DNA of 44,778 nt from Verrucomicrobiales bacterium (GTDB taxonomy: Bacteria; Verrucomicrobiota; Verrucomicrobiia; Verrucomicrobiales; DEV007): assembly GCA_030730365.1 (NCBI GenBank), contig JANQVJ010000075.1, forward strand, positions 1 through 44,778. Direction: 5' to 3'. Numbering within the stretch: the first letter of the stretch is position 1; every line of letters begins with the position of its first letter. The position numbers and the translations under genes were made by a program. The notes below the pieces were generated by a model that ran no database searches, had not been told where the DNA came from, and worked only from the letters and a program-made list of their open reading frames with translations. This document shows, one piece after another, positions 1-8,345 of the stretch.

Positions 1-24
1 CACCTTTCACCTTTCACCTTTCAC
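1..24. repeat. Short heptamer tandem repeat (ACCTTTC x3)
   Basis: Three consecutive copies of ACCTTTC occupy positions 2-22, just upstream of the first gene. The array reaches the window edge, so its true length is unknown. It lies in the untranslated leader of the aldolase gene and has no purine-rich ribosome binding character. It may be simple slippage DNA. Confidence 0.6.
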
Positions 25-36
25 TCTTCCATCCCC

Positions 37-954
37 ATGACCCCGCGCTACCAGGGCATCATTCCGCCCATGATCACCCCGCTGACGGGGCGGGATACCC
101 TCGACCTCGCCGGCCTCGAACGCCACATCGAGCGCCTCGTCGCCGGCCGCGTCTCGGGGCTTTTCATCCTCGGCACCACCGGCGAGGCCCCCAGTCTCAG
201 CTACCGGCTTCGGCGTGAACTCGTCGAGCACACCTGCCGTCTCGTCCGCGGTCGCATCCCCGTTCTCGTCGGCATCACCGACACCTCCCTCGTCGAGTCC
301 GCCCGGCTCGCCTGCGACGCGGCTGACTACGGAGCCGACGCCGTCGTGACCTCGGCGCCCTTCTACTTTCCCGCCGGACAACCCGAGTTGCGCGAGTTCA
401 TCGAGGAGCTTCTTCCCGAACTCCCCCTCCCCCTCATGCTCTACAACATGCCGGCCCTGACAAAGACCTCCTTCTCCCGCGAGGTCGTGACCTGGGCTCT
501 CGATCAGGAAAAGATCATCGGTCTCAAAGACAGCTCCGGCGACCTCGTCTACTTCCGTAAAATGCGTCACCTCGCCGGAACCGCGCGGCCCGACTGGTCC
601 TTTCTCGTCGGACCCGAAGAGCTCCTCGGCGAAGTCGTCCTCATGGGCGGCCATGGCGGCATCAACGGCGGAGCGAACCTGTATCCGGCGCTCTACGTCG
701 ATCTCTACGACGCAGCCAAATCCGGAGACCTCGCCCGCACCCGCGAGCTCAGCGCCCGAGTCATGGCCCTTAGCGAAGCGATCTATCAGGTCGGCAAACA
801 CGGGTCCGCCATCATCAAAGGGCTCAAGTGCTCGCTCTCGATTCTCGGGATCTGCGACGACTTCATGGCCGCGCCCTTTCACCGCTTTCACGAGAGCGAA
901 AGGGAGATCGTTCACCGGCGCTTGAGGAAATTGGGGATTCTCGGCTCGATTTAA
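37..954 (+). CDS. Dihydrodipicolinate synthase / N-acetylneuraminate lyase family aldolase
   Basis: A 305-residue class I (Schiff-base) aldolase of the DapA/NanA superfamily, predicted to be a cytoplasmic TIM barrel. Visible family features are the GTTGE motif at residues 46-50, the catalytic tyrosine in LYNMPA (Tyr136) and the Schiff-base lysine in IIGLKDSSGD (Lys164). Length is normal for the family. The reaction is cleavage or synthesis of a 2-oxo acid with pyruvate, but the substrate cannot be read from sequence. The YNMPA form and the lack of lysine-biosynthesis neighbours leave sugar-acid or sialic-acid-type lyases at least as likely as true DapA. The ATG at 37 is the natural start because the next residues lead straight into the first barrel strand. 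No Shine-Dalgarno sequence is visible. A double hairpin follows 11 bases after the stop. Confidence 0.9.
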   Translation: MTPRYQGIIPPMITPLTGRDTLDLAGLERHIERLVAGRVSGLFILGTTGEAPSLSYRLRRELVEHTCRLVRGRIPVLVGITDTSLVESARLACDAADYGADAVVTSAPFYFPAGQPELREFIEELLPELPLPLMLYNMPALTKTSFSREVVTWALDQEKIIGLKDSSGDLVYFRKMRHLAGTARPDWSFLVGPEELLGEVVLMGGHGGINGGANLYPALYVDLYDAAKSGDLARTRELSARVMALSEAIYQVGKHGSAIIKGLKCSLSILGICDDFMAAPFHRFHESEREIVHRRLRKLGILGSI

Positions 955-1693
955 AGAAAATAACTGCGGCTTCAGCCGCGCGACAGATGAGACGTTCGGC
1001 TGAGGCCGAAGCACTTTTTTTCACTTTGTGTCGGGGAACGATCTGAAAACTGCGGCCCCATGAACCGACCGTCGCTGAAGTTGCCGATCTCGACGAAACC
1101 TCATATCTTTCGATGATTAACGCGACTATCACATGAGGGTTCCTTAAGACGGTAACGGCAGGAATCTCTGCGCGGTCTTCGCCTGCATTACGGGGCCAGG
1201 CGAGGGAGCTTGCACTGCGTTCTCATGCTCAATTTCGGATGCTTCTTTTCATCGACCGGGCTGTTTGGACTTTTTCGTCGGAAAATCGATCAAGACGGCC
1301 CGCTCACCGATCCTGACATGAAGTTGCCTGCGTGAGCCCTCGAAGCCCTCTCCCTCAGTTTTCCGCCGCGCGTGGCCGAAAAAACCGGCGACTCCCACGA
1401 CCATCGTCTTTCCCACTCGGGGACCTCCTCGGGATGAACCTCAAGGGCACCGGCTCGCTGCTGGATGGATTTGACTCCCTTGAGCGCCCCATAGGCGCCA
1501 CACGGTCCTTGAGTCCGGGATCGTTGCCTCTTCGTCGTGCTTTCATGCGTAGTGTGGCCGGGCTTGGCTTACAACTCCCCCCAACCACGATCATGGATTC
1601 GTTCCTTCGACGAGTTCCGTAAGCCGCCTCATTCCCTCAAAAAGCACTTCTCCTTTGCTTGCATCCGACTCGATAATCGCCTACAAAAACAAG
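955..1693. other. Long intergenic region without a supported gene
   Basis: About 740 bases separate the aldolase from the phosphodiesterase. The first part holds a double-hairpin element (966-1021). The rest has short open frames on both strands (for example 1332-1622 plus and 1355-1594 minus) that show no recognisable family, no signal peptide and no ribosome binding site. Some stretches read like protein in changing frames, which could mean a decayed gene, but no family could be named. Confidence 0.55.
966..1021 (+). terminator. Double hairpin with T-tract; terminator or REP-like element
   Basis: Two perfect inverted repeats lie 15 bases apart. The first is GCGGCT-TC-AGCCGC (966-979). The second is TTCGGC-TGAG-GCCGAA (995-1010), followed by GCAC and seven T residues (1015-1021). 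The second hairpin with its T-tract has the form of a rho-independent terminator for the upstream aldolase gene. The two hairpins also share a near-reverse-complement core (TTCAGCCG against CGGCTGAG), so the unit may be a mobile REP-type element that doubles as a terminator. Confidence 0.65.
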
Positions 1694-3199
1694 ATGTTCC
1701 GGTCTCTCGCCAGCTCAATAATTACCCTCGTCGCGATCCTCCTTTTCGCTTCCATACTTCTCTTTCTCTGGAGCGGGAGTGAAGGGATCAAATTCACCCG
1801 CGTGGCCTTCGAGGGCGACAAGTCGACGGAATCCGTGCTCGAGGAAGCCCGCCGTGCCAATATGGCTTCCACTGAAGTGAAGGACGACGACGAAACTCCC
1901 GAGCCCGTCTCGCAGAACTTGGGCGACGGACCGGCCGTGGTCGTCTGGATCAACATCAGCGGATTCCGTGGTGACTATCTGGAAAAGAGCGAGACTCCTT
2001 TCTTCGACAAGCTGAAGACCGACGGGGGCGAGACCAATAAGATGCGTCCCAGCTTTCCCTGTCTCACTTTCCCCGCCCACGCGACTATGGCGACAGGGGT
2101 AACCCCGGACAAGCACGGGATCGTCTCTGACCGCATCCGCACGGGAGTAGGCCAGATCGTAGACAAACCGGCCGATGGGGCACTACTGCTCGCCGAGCCC
2201 ATCTGGACGACGGCGACACGCCAGGGCATCGCGACTCTCGTGCACGACTGGCCGCTCTCCCAAAAACAGACAGGCGATAACCCCGCCGCTCACTTTCTGG
2301 ATAGTTACGATCCCGAGTCAACCGATGAAGTAAGACTGAATAAGGCTCTCGAGCAGTGGCGCGCCAGTTCGGGAGGTGCCGCTCCCGCTGCTGCCCCTGC
2401 AGACGGAGCCGCCTCTGCCGATGCGGCGGCCTCTGCCGACCCTGCGGCCTCTGCCGGCGGCGGGAAACTCCGCCTCATCATGTTGCGCCTCGAGGACATC
2501 GCCCGTCAGGGACTCATCCACGGGCCCCGGGCCGATGAGACCTTCGCCGCGGTCACGGCAACGGACAAAGCGCTCCAGACTTTCTTCGATACAGTCCAGG
2601 CCGAGTGGACGACGCTCGCTCCGCCAAACGCCAACCTGGTCATTTTCATCACGACAGATCATGGCCTCGCTGAGCTCGACAAGAACGTGAACATCGCCCA
2701 TCTCCTCGGCGACGAGATGATGAAAAACGCCGACATCGTTGCTCACGACGCCGTCGCGAACCTGTTCTTTAAAGACCTCCCCGAAAACGACGGCGAGAAA
2801 AAGATCTTCATTAGCAAGTTCGACAACGAACTCAGCAAGCGCATTTACTTCCGGACACTTAAAAAAGAGGAACTCCCCCCTGAATGGTCCTATCTGCATC
2901 CTGAGCGCACTGGCGACCGCGTCCTCGTCCTGAAGACAGGCTATGCCTTCGCCGATCAAAAGGCCGAGGAACCGATTTTTGATCCGGGTGACGGACCGAA
3001 CTTTTTCGGCGGCTTCGGCTACCCGGTTGAGGAGTCGGTCCGCATGTCTGGTCAAGTTTTCCTAGCGGGTTATCCGAACTCACCGCTCTCGGGTACGCTC
3101 GACGAGGTCGGCCAACTCTCTTTCCACGCCACAGTCTGCAAGATGCTGGGAATACAGCCTGCCGCCGGTGCAGTGACGGATACGCTTCCGGTCAATTGA
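1694..3199 (+). CDS. Membrane-anchored type I phosphodiesterase / nucleotide pyrophosphatase
   Basis: A protein of about 501 residues in the alkaline phosphatase superfamily, phosphodiesterase / nucleotide pyrophosphatase branch. It opens with an uncleaved-looking hydrophobic anchor (residues about 8-28), so the catalytic domain probably lies outside the inner membrane. The segment PCLTFPAHATMATG followed by DKHGIV matches the nucleophile-threonine region, and TTDHG matches the later metal-binding Asp-His motif. Between these lies an Ala/Ser/Pro/Gly-rich low-complexity stretch encoded near 2368-2463. The frame extends to a TTG at 1655, but the ATG at 1694 is preferred because it directly precedes the anchor. 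The natural substrate is unknown; lipid- or glycan-linked phosphodiesters are possible. The stop overlaps a possible TTG start of the next gene. Confidence 0.85.
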   Translation: MFRSLASSIITLVAILLFASILLFLWSGSEGIKFTRVAFEGDKSTESVLEEARRANMASTEVKDDDETPEPVSQNLGDGPAVVVWINISGFRGDYLEKSETPFFDKLKTDGGETNKMRPSFPCLTFPAHATMATGVTPDKHGIVSDRIRTGVGQIVDKPADGALLLAEPIWTTATRQGIATLVHDWPLSQKQTGDNPAAHFLDSYDPESTDEVRLNKALEQWRASSGGAAPAAAPADGAASADAAASADPAASAGGGKLRLIMLRLEDIARQGLIHGPRADETFAAVTATDKALQTFFDTVQAEWTTLAPPNANLVIFITTDHGLAELDKNVNIAHLLGDEMMKNADIVAHDAVANLFFKDLPENDGEKKIFISKFDNELSKRIYFRTLKKEELPPEWSYLHPERTGDRVLVLKTGYAFADQKAEEPIFDPGDGPNFFGGFGYPVEESVRMSGQVFLAGYPNSPLSGTLDEVGQLSFHATVCKMLGIQPAAGAVTDTLPVN

Positions 3200-3219
3200 C
3201 AGAGAAGATTCCTCAGGCA

Positions 3220-3720
3220 ATGTCCCGTCTCACTCAGCAGTATGCGACGGACGGGTTTTATGGAATCGGTGTCCTTAACCCCGAGGCCGAAACGAATATA
3301 GGCACGCTCTGGCGCAGTGCCTTCATCCTCGGGGCGGCCTTCATTTTCACGATAGGCCGCAAGTATGAAAAGCAGTCGTCCGACGTGACGCGCGCCTGGA
3401 CTAAGATCCCGCTTTTTCACTACGCTCACTTTGACGAATTCCGCGACAAACTTCCCTACGCGACCAAGCTGATCGGGGTCGAAATGGCGAAAACGGCCGA
3501 GCCGCTCGTCACCTTCGAGCATCCGGCACGGGCGGTCTACCTGCTGGGCTGCGAGAGCACGGGGCTGCCCGTGCCGGTCATCCGGGAATGTCACTCACTG
3601 GTCGTATTGCCGGGGCATTTCAGCCTCAACGTCGCCGTGGCCGGCAGCCTCGTCGCCTGCGATCGGGTCAACAAACTCGGCGCCCGCCTGCCGAAACGCG
3701 CCTTCGCGAGTGAGGAGTGA
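3220..3720 (+). CDS. SpoU/TrmH-family RNA 2'-O-methyltransferase
   Basis: A small SPOUT-fold methyltransferase of about 166 residues. The three family motifs appear in order: NPEAETNIGTLWRSA near the N terminus, YLLGCESTGLP, and LPGHFSLNVAVAGSLVACDR near the C terminus, the last two forming the knotted S-adenosylmethionine site. It should methylate the 2'-OH of a tRNA or rRNA nucleotide in the cytoplasm. The short length, without an added RNA-binding domain, recalls TrmL-type tRNA enzymes, but the target cannot be assigned. The frame could begin at a TTG at 3196 that overlaps the preceding stop; the ATG at 3220 is preferred. The tight spacing suggests co-transcription with the phosphodiesterase, although no functional link is evident. 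Confidence 0.88.
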   Translation: MSRLTQQYATDGFYGIGVLNPEAETNIGTLWRSAFILGAAFIFTIGRKYEKQSSDVTRAWTKIPLFHYAHFDEFRDKLPYATKLIGVEMAKTAEPLVTFEHPARAVYLLGCESTGLPVPVIRECHSLVVLPGHFSLNVAVAGSLVACDRVNKLGARLPKRAFASEE

Positions 3721-3789
3721 GTGACCGCGGCAGTGCAACGCATCTCAACATCCGAAGGCCCTTTGGCGTGACGTTACTAACGCGGGAAA

Positions 3790-6108
3790 TCAAGGTTGGA
3801 CGACAGCGTAGTCTCCAATCTGAAGCTTGCCGAAGAGATAGCGAGCCCCTTCGTAGGGCAGCCGGATACAACCGTGCGAGGCGGGATACCCGGGCAGTGC
3901 TCCCTGGTGCAGACCGAAAGCACTGAAACTGAAGCGTTGGAAAAAAGGCATGCTTGATTGGTAAATGGAAGAACTGTGATGGCGGTTCTGGTCACTGATG
4001 ACATACTCACCCGCCGGGGTGCGATAGCCGGAGCGCCCGGTCGAGCAGGGCGTCGAATAAGTCGCCACTCCGTTTTCGTAAAGGGTCACTCGCTGGTCCG
4101 AGAGATCGACGACGACCTTGCGAGGTTGCACCTTGGGGACCTTTCCGAGCAAGGCGATTTGCTGCATTTTCACATCCTTAAACCAGGCGCCGATACTGGC
4201 CGCGAAGAGATACTTTCTCGAGTAGGCATTGCCCTTTGCCCCGCCGTCCATGAGCGCCTGAGCGACATCGTGATTCCTCGTCGCGGCGGCCATCATGAGG
4301 GGGCTAATGCGGCTGTCGACCTGAAGATGATAGCGGAAGGTGGTGCTCTCAAAACGCTCGCAGAAGGCGACGGCAGCCGGTGACTGCTCTTCGGAATTCG
4401 GATCAACCCCCGCTTTGACGAGGGCAATGGCGACATCGGTCATGCCGGTGGCGATAGCCCAACCGATAAGGGTATGGCCGTCACTGGTTTTCACGTCCCT
4501 GACCGTGGCACCGGACTCGACGAGGGCGAGAGCGATATCGGAGTTTCCTTCGCGGACCGCTTTGGAGAGCCACGTCTCGTCCTCATCAAATCGAGCGTCG
4601 GGATTTGCTCCGCCGTCGAGGAGAACTCGGGCAGCCCCGTAGCGGGCGTTGCTAAGGCAATAGTCGAGAGGGTCCAACCCGTTCGGACCGGGCTGGCGGG
4701 GGTCGGCCCCGGCATCGAGAATGAGCCGGATGAGATCATCCTGTCCTGTGAGAAGAGCCGCCCAGAGATTGTCACCGATCTTGGCGCCCGCAGCGAGGAG
4801 GGTCCGGACCGCTCCGGTGGCGCCGTCACGCACCGCCGTGTCAAGAACGCGCTCGCTCGTGCCCGGCAGAGTCGACTCGGGGTCGGCCCCGGAATTGAGA
4901 AGCAGGCTCATGAGCGGATCGTCGCGACGCTGGTAGGATTTCGCGAGCAAGACCTGCGTATCGAGCCGGGCACCGGCGACGATGAGCTGGTGTGCGATCG
5001 CAAGATTGCCGTTACCGGCCGCGACAAGCAGGGGCGACTCGGCCGCTTCTCCGGAAAAGGAGGGGTCCGTTCCGTGTTCGATGAGGAGATCAACCATCTC
5101 GAGATCTTCGTTTCTCACTGCCGCAACGAGCGGCGACACCTTGCAGGAAGAGATCACTTTACCCCCGGCTCCCTGCTCGAGGAGGCGGCGGGTCACTTCG
5201 TGGTCGCGGGAGGCGACGGCTTCGTAAAGGAGCGGCTCGCCCTTGAGACTGTAGACTTCGGGGGTAGCCCCGGCCTTGAGGAGAGACTCCTGCAGATCTA
5301 CGGCTTTCGCGGCGATGGCAAAACTGAGCGCCGTCCTCTGGGTGCCGCGCGCATCGCCGGTGGTGGCGTTGACATCAGCCTTGCTCGCGAGGAGGAGGTC
5401 GAATTTCTCGCGATTACCTTCTTTCACGGCTTCGACGATGAGCGGCTTGCCGGAAATGCCGCGGGCGTTGGGATCGGCCCCGGCGGCGATCATTTTTGTC
5501 ATCATCCCGATCTCCCCGAGATTCGCTGAGAGAGCAAGGGCGGTGGTGGTCTGGGCTCCCTTGTAATCGACCTTGACCTTGTTTTTGAGCAGGTAGTCGA
5601 TCATCTCGCTGTCACCGGTCCGGACCGCGGCGATGAGAAAGGGCAGCCCGGCCTCGGTATCGACCTCGAGGGTGGCGCCTTTTTCGAGAAAGCGGTCAGC
5701 GAGCTCGAAATCCCTTGCGCGCAGAGCAACTGCCAGCGGCGTCTCCCGGGCCGGCTCGGTCATGCGGTTGAGCGTGGCGAGTCCGGTCTCGCGGGACATG
5801 AGAAAATCAATGGCCTCACGCCTGCCGCTCTTCACTGCGGCGAGGAGGGGTGTCGTGCCCGACTCATCGGACTCAGCGAGGGAGATCCCGGCGCTCTCCA
5901 GTTGCTCGAGGTTCACCAGTTCCCCTTTTTCCGCCGCCGCGACGGCACTGGCGGGGGTGAGTGCTACTCCCTTCCCGGCAAGATATCGCTTCGCTTTGCG
6001 GGTCTCTTCGTGGCGGAGGTAGTAGTCCGTGAAAATAGCCCCGCCGAGGAGCGAAAGGGTGAAGGTGGCGAGGAGAACGGCGCGAAAGAAGAAGGATGCC
6101 GATTTCAT
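3790..6108 (-). CDS. Ankyrin-repeat protein with C-terminal L,D-transpeptidase (YkuD) domain
   Basis: A 772-residue protein with an N-terminal hydrophobic segment (about residues 7-30), about 16 ankyrin repeats (about 50-645) and a C-terminal YkuD domain (about 660-772). The repeats show the usual TPL..A...G and LL..GA.... pattern. The catalytic domain has the conserved histidine in GLHQG (His734) and the SHGC nucleophile motif (Ser744-Cys747) followed by IRLP. YkuD enzymes cross-link peptidoglycan stem peptides or attach proteins to them, so the protein should be anchored with both parts in the periplasm. The ankyrin array is a protein-binding scaffold whose partner is unknown. All key YkuD residues are present, so the enzyme is probably active. 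It lies 149 bases downstream of lipA on the same strand and may be expressed separately. Confidence 0.92.
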   Translation of the reverse strand: MKSASFFFRAVLLATFTLSLLGGAIFTDYYLRHEETRKAKRYLAGKGVALTPASAVAAAEKGELVNLEQLESAGISLAESDESGTTPLLAAVKSGRREAIDFLMSRETGLATLNRMTEPARETPLAVALRARDFELADRFLEKGATLEVDTEAGLPFLIAAVRTGDSEMIDYLLKNKVKVDYKGAQTTTALALSANLGEIGMMTKMIAAGADPNARGISGKPLIVEAVKEGNREKFDLLLASKADVNATTGDARGTQRTALSFAIAAKAVDLQESLLKAGATPEVYSLKGEPLLYEAVASRDHEVTRRLLEQGAGGKVISSCKVSPLVAAVRNEDLEMVDLLIEHGTDPSFSGEAAESPLLVAAGNGNLAIAHQLIVAGARLDTQVLLAKSYQRRDDPLMSLLLNSGADPESTLPGTSERVLDTAVRDGATGAVRTLLAAGAKIGDNLWAALLTGQDDLIRLILDAGADPRQPGPNGLDPLDYCLSNARYGAARVLLDGGANPDARFDEDETWLSKAVREGNSDIALALVESGATVRDVKTSDGHTLIGWAIATGMTDVAIALVKAGVDPNSEEQSPAAVAFCERFESTTFRYHLQVDSRISPLMMAAATRNHDVAQALMDGGAKGNAYSRKYLFAASIGAWFKDVKMQQIALLGKVPKVQPRKVVVDLSDQRVTLYENGVATYSTPCSTGRSGYRTPAGEYVISDQNRHHSSSIYQSSMPFFQRFSFSAFGLHQGALPGYPASHGCIRLPYEGARYLFGKLQIGDYAVVQP

Positions 6109-6257
6109 TTTTCAGAGGCAGATTCCATGAGAATGAGGCTCGGGAAAAGTGACGATTCCTCCGCCAAAGGTTCGACGAAGGGAAACAGGAAGACCTTAGC
6201 ACAATTCCCCGCACGCGAAACGGGAAAGCCATCCCGCAATCACCTTCCCCCCATTTC

Positions 6258-7163
6258 TCAGGCGAGCGGATCGAGTTCGGGCTTGAAATCGGCGGCATGG
6301 TAAGAGCTGCGCACAAGCGGACCCGAGGCAACATGCCGGAAACCCTTTTCCAAAGCAACCTCACGGTATCGGTCGAAGACAGCGGGTTCGATGTACTCGA
6401 CCACGGGCAAATGCTTCGGCGAAGGCCGCAGGTATTGCCCCATCGTCAGCACGGTGACATCGTGTTCGCGGAGGTCGTCCATCGCTTTGAAAATCTCATC
6501 CTCGCGCTCACCCAGCCCGAGCATGATGCCGCTTTTTGTAGCGCAGCGTCGTCCCATCTCGGCCGCCATCCGGCGGGCCGTCTTGAGAACAGAGAGAGAG
6601 CGCCAGTATTCGGCATTCGACCGGATCACGGGGGTAAGTCGCTCCACCGTCTCGATGTTGTGGTTAAAAATCGACGGGGCCGCCTCCATCACGACCCAGA
6701 GGGAATCGTCGCGTCCGATAAAATCGGGGACAAGTACTTCGATGACGGTCTCCGGATTGAGCTCACGCACCTTGTAAATGACATTGGCAAAGTGGCAGGC
6801 ACCGCCGTCAGGAAGGTCGTCGCGGGCCACTGCGGTGATGACGACGTGGTTAAGCTTCATGCGGCGCACCGCCTCGGCGACACGGTCGGGCTCATCGGCC
6901 TCGAGGGCGAGCGGGCGGCGCGTATCGACCGCGCAGAATCCGCAGGCACGGGTGCAGCGGTCTCCCGCGATCATGAAGGTCGCTGTCCCCTGCCCCCAGC
7001 ACTCCCACCGGTTCGGGCACTGCGCTTCTTCGCAGACGGTCACGAGCTTGAGATCGTCGATGAGGCCTTTGGTGTCCCAGAAGACAGGATTATTGGGCAA
7101 CCTGACTCGAATCCACGGGGGTTTCTTTTCCTGGTGCAACTTGGGATCGATCTTAACAGGCAT
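6258..7163 (-). CDS. lipA: Lipoyl synthase
   Basis: A 301-residue radical-SAM enzyme that inserts two sulfur atoms into protein-bound octanoyl groups to make lipoyl cofactors for pyruvate and 2-oxoglutarate dehydrogenases and the glycine cleavage system. Both iron-sulfur sites are visible: the auxiliary-cluster motif Cys44-x4-Cys49-x5-Cys55 in CEEAQCPNRWEC, and the radical-SAM motif Cys70-x3-Cys74-x2-Cys77 in CTRACGFC. The C terminus carries the conserved RSSYHA, whose serine ligates the auxiliary cluster in the family. The length is normal. It lies 21 bases after mtnA and so probably belongs to the pilD-mtnA-lipA unit. No lipB or lplA is present in the window. Confidence 0.97.
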   Translation of the reverse strand: MPVKIDPKLHQEKKPPWIRVRLPNNPVFWDTKGLIDDLKLVTVCEEAQCPNRWECWGQGTATFMIAGDRCTRACGFCAVDTRRPLALEADEPDRVAEAVRRMKLNHVVITAVARDDLPDGGACHFANVIYKVRELNPETVIEVLVPDFIGRDDSLWVVMEAAPSIFNHNIETVERLTPVIRSNAEYWRSLSVLKTARRMAAEMGRRCATKSGIMLGLGEREDEIFKAMDDLREHDVTVLTMGQYLRPSPKHLPVVEYIEPAVFDRYREVALEKGFRHVASGPLVRSSYHAADFKPELDPLA

Positions 7164-7184
7164 GGGAGAGGGATACGGAAACGT

Positions 7185-8336
7185 TCAGATCCCTGACTCG
7201 CGCCAGGGACTCAACTCGGGATACAATTCGGCAATTCCGCGCGCGGTCGCCGCGCAGATTCCCCTTTCGGAGATCAGTCCGGTGACGAGTCTTGCCGGAG
7301 TCACGTCAAACGCATAGTTCGCCACGGGGCTCCCTTTCGCAACCAGATTCACCTCGACTTCTTCGGCGGAATCCAACTCGCCGACAGATCCACTGACACG
7401 ACTAACTTCGTCTCCTGACCGTTCCTCGATCGGAATGCCGGCGAGGCCGTCGGCCGTAACCCAGTCGAAGGTCGAGGAAGGCAGAGCCACGTAGAAGGGC
7501 AAGCCGTTGTCGCGCGCCGCGAGGGCCTTCAGGTAAGTGCCGATCTTGTTGGCGACGTCACCCGTCCAGGTGGTGCGGTCCGTCCCCGTAAGGACGAGAT
7601 CGACAAGGCCGTGCTGCATGAGGTGGCCGCCCGCATTGTCCACGATGACGGTATGGGGGACACCATGCTGGCCGAGTTCCCACGCCGTGAGCCGTGCGCC
7701 CTGATTGCGGGGACGGGTCTCATCGACCCAGACATGCACCGGAATGCCTGCATCGTGCGCGGCGTAAAGGGGAGCGGTGGCGGAACCGAAATCAACAAAT
7801 GCAAGCCATCCTGCATTACAGTGAGTCAGGATATTAACAGGGCTTTTTCCGCCTTTTTGGTGAAAAATTTTCTCGAGGAGCGGCAGTCCGTGCTCCCCGA
7901 TCCGACGGCAGAAATCGGCATCCTCGTCCGCGATGCGGCGGGCGAGATCACGGGCAAGGATGACTTTTTCGTGCGGATCGTCGACGAGAGCCATTTCATC
8001 GAGCTGACGCCTTACCGCCCAGGCGAGATTGACGGCGGTGGGACGGGTCGCACAGAGTTGCTCGGCGAGACGGGTGAGGCGTTCGTTAAAGCCGCCACCG
8101 CTGAGTCCGGCGAGATGGCACTCCCGAGCGGCGAGGAACATGCCGTGCGCCGCGACCGCGCCGATGCAGCCCGCTCCCCGCACGAGCATGTCACGGATCG
8201 CGACGGCCGTATCTTCGGCGTTGCGGAGGGTCAGGGTCTCAAAGGCGAAGGGAAGACGACGCTGGTCGATGATCCCGACCGATTCTTCATCGGCTTCGAT
8301 CCAGACCGTGCGACGCGTTATCCCTTCGACAAGCAT
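7185..8336 (-). CDS. mtnA: S-methyl-5-thioribose-1-phosphate isomerase
   Basis: A 383-residue aldose-ketose isomerase of the methionine salvage pathway, converting 5-methylthioribose-1-phosphate to 5-methylthioribulose-1-phosphate in the cytoplasm. The catalytic cysteine is in THCNAG (Cys173) and the catalytic aspartate in GTDRTTWTGD (Asp253). Their spacing of 80 residues equals that of the Bacillus enzyme (Cys160/Asp240, recalled). The RGAPAIG-type phosphate loop reads RGAGCIG here. The family overlaps eIF2B-like proteins, but the Cys/Asp pair favours the isomerase. It begins 9 bases after the prepilin peptidase stop. No other salvage genes are in the window, so the rest of the pathway must lie elsewhere. 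Confidence 0.93.
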   Translation of the reverse strand: MLVEGITRRTVWIEADEESVGIIDQRRLPFAFETLTLRNAEDTAVAIRDMLVRGAGCIGAVAAHGMFLAARECHLAGLSGGGFNERLTRLAEQLCATRPTAVNLAWAVRRQLDEMALVDDPHEKVILARDLARRIADEDADFCRRIGEHGLPLLEKIFHQKGGKSPVNILTHCNAGWLAFVDFGSATAPLYAAHDAGIPVHVWVDETRPRNQGARLTAWELGQHGVPHTVIVDNAGGHLMQHGLVDLVLTGTDRTTWTGDVANKIGTYLKALAARDNGLPFYVALPSSTFDWVTADGLAGIPIEERSGDEVSRVSGSVGELDSAEEVEVNLVAKGSPVANYAFDVTPARLVTGLISERGICAATARGIAELYPELSPWRESGI

Positions 8337-8345
8337 GGAGAGACT

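Noticed and set aside
1332-1622. A 96-codon plus-strand ORF in the long gap before the phosphodiesterase
   Set aside because: Arg/Pro/Ser-rich translation without family, signal peptide or ribosome binding site.
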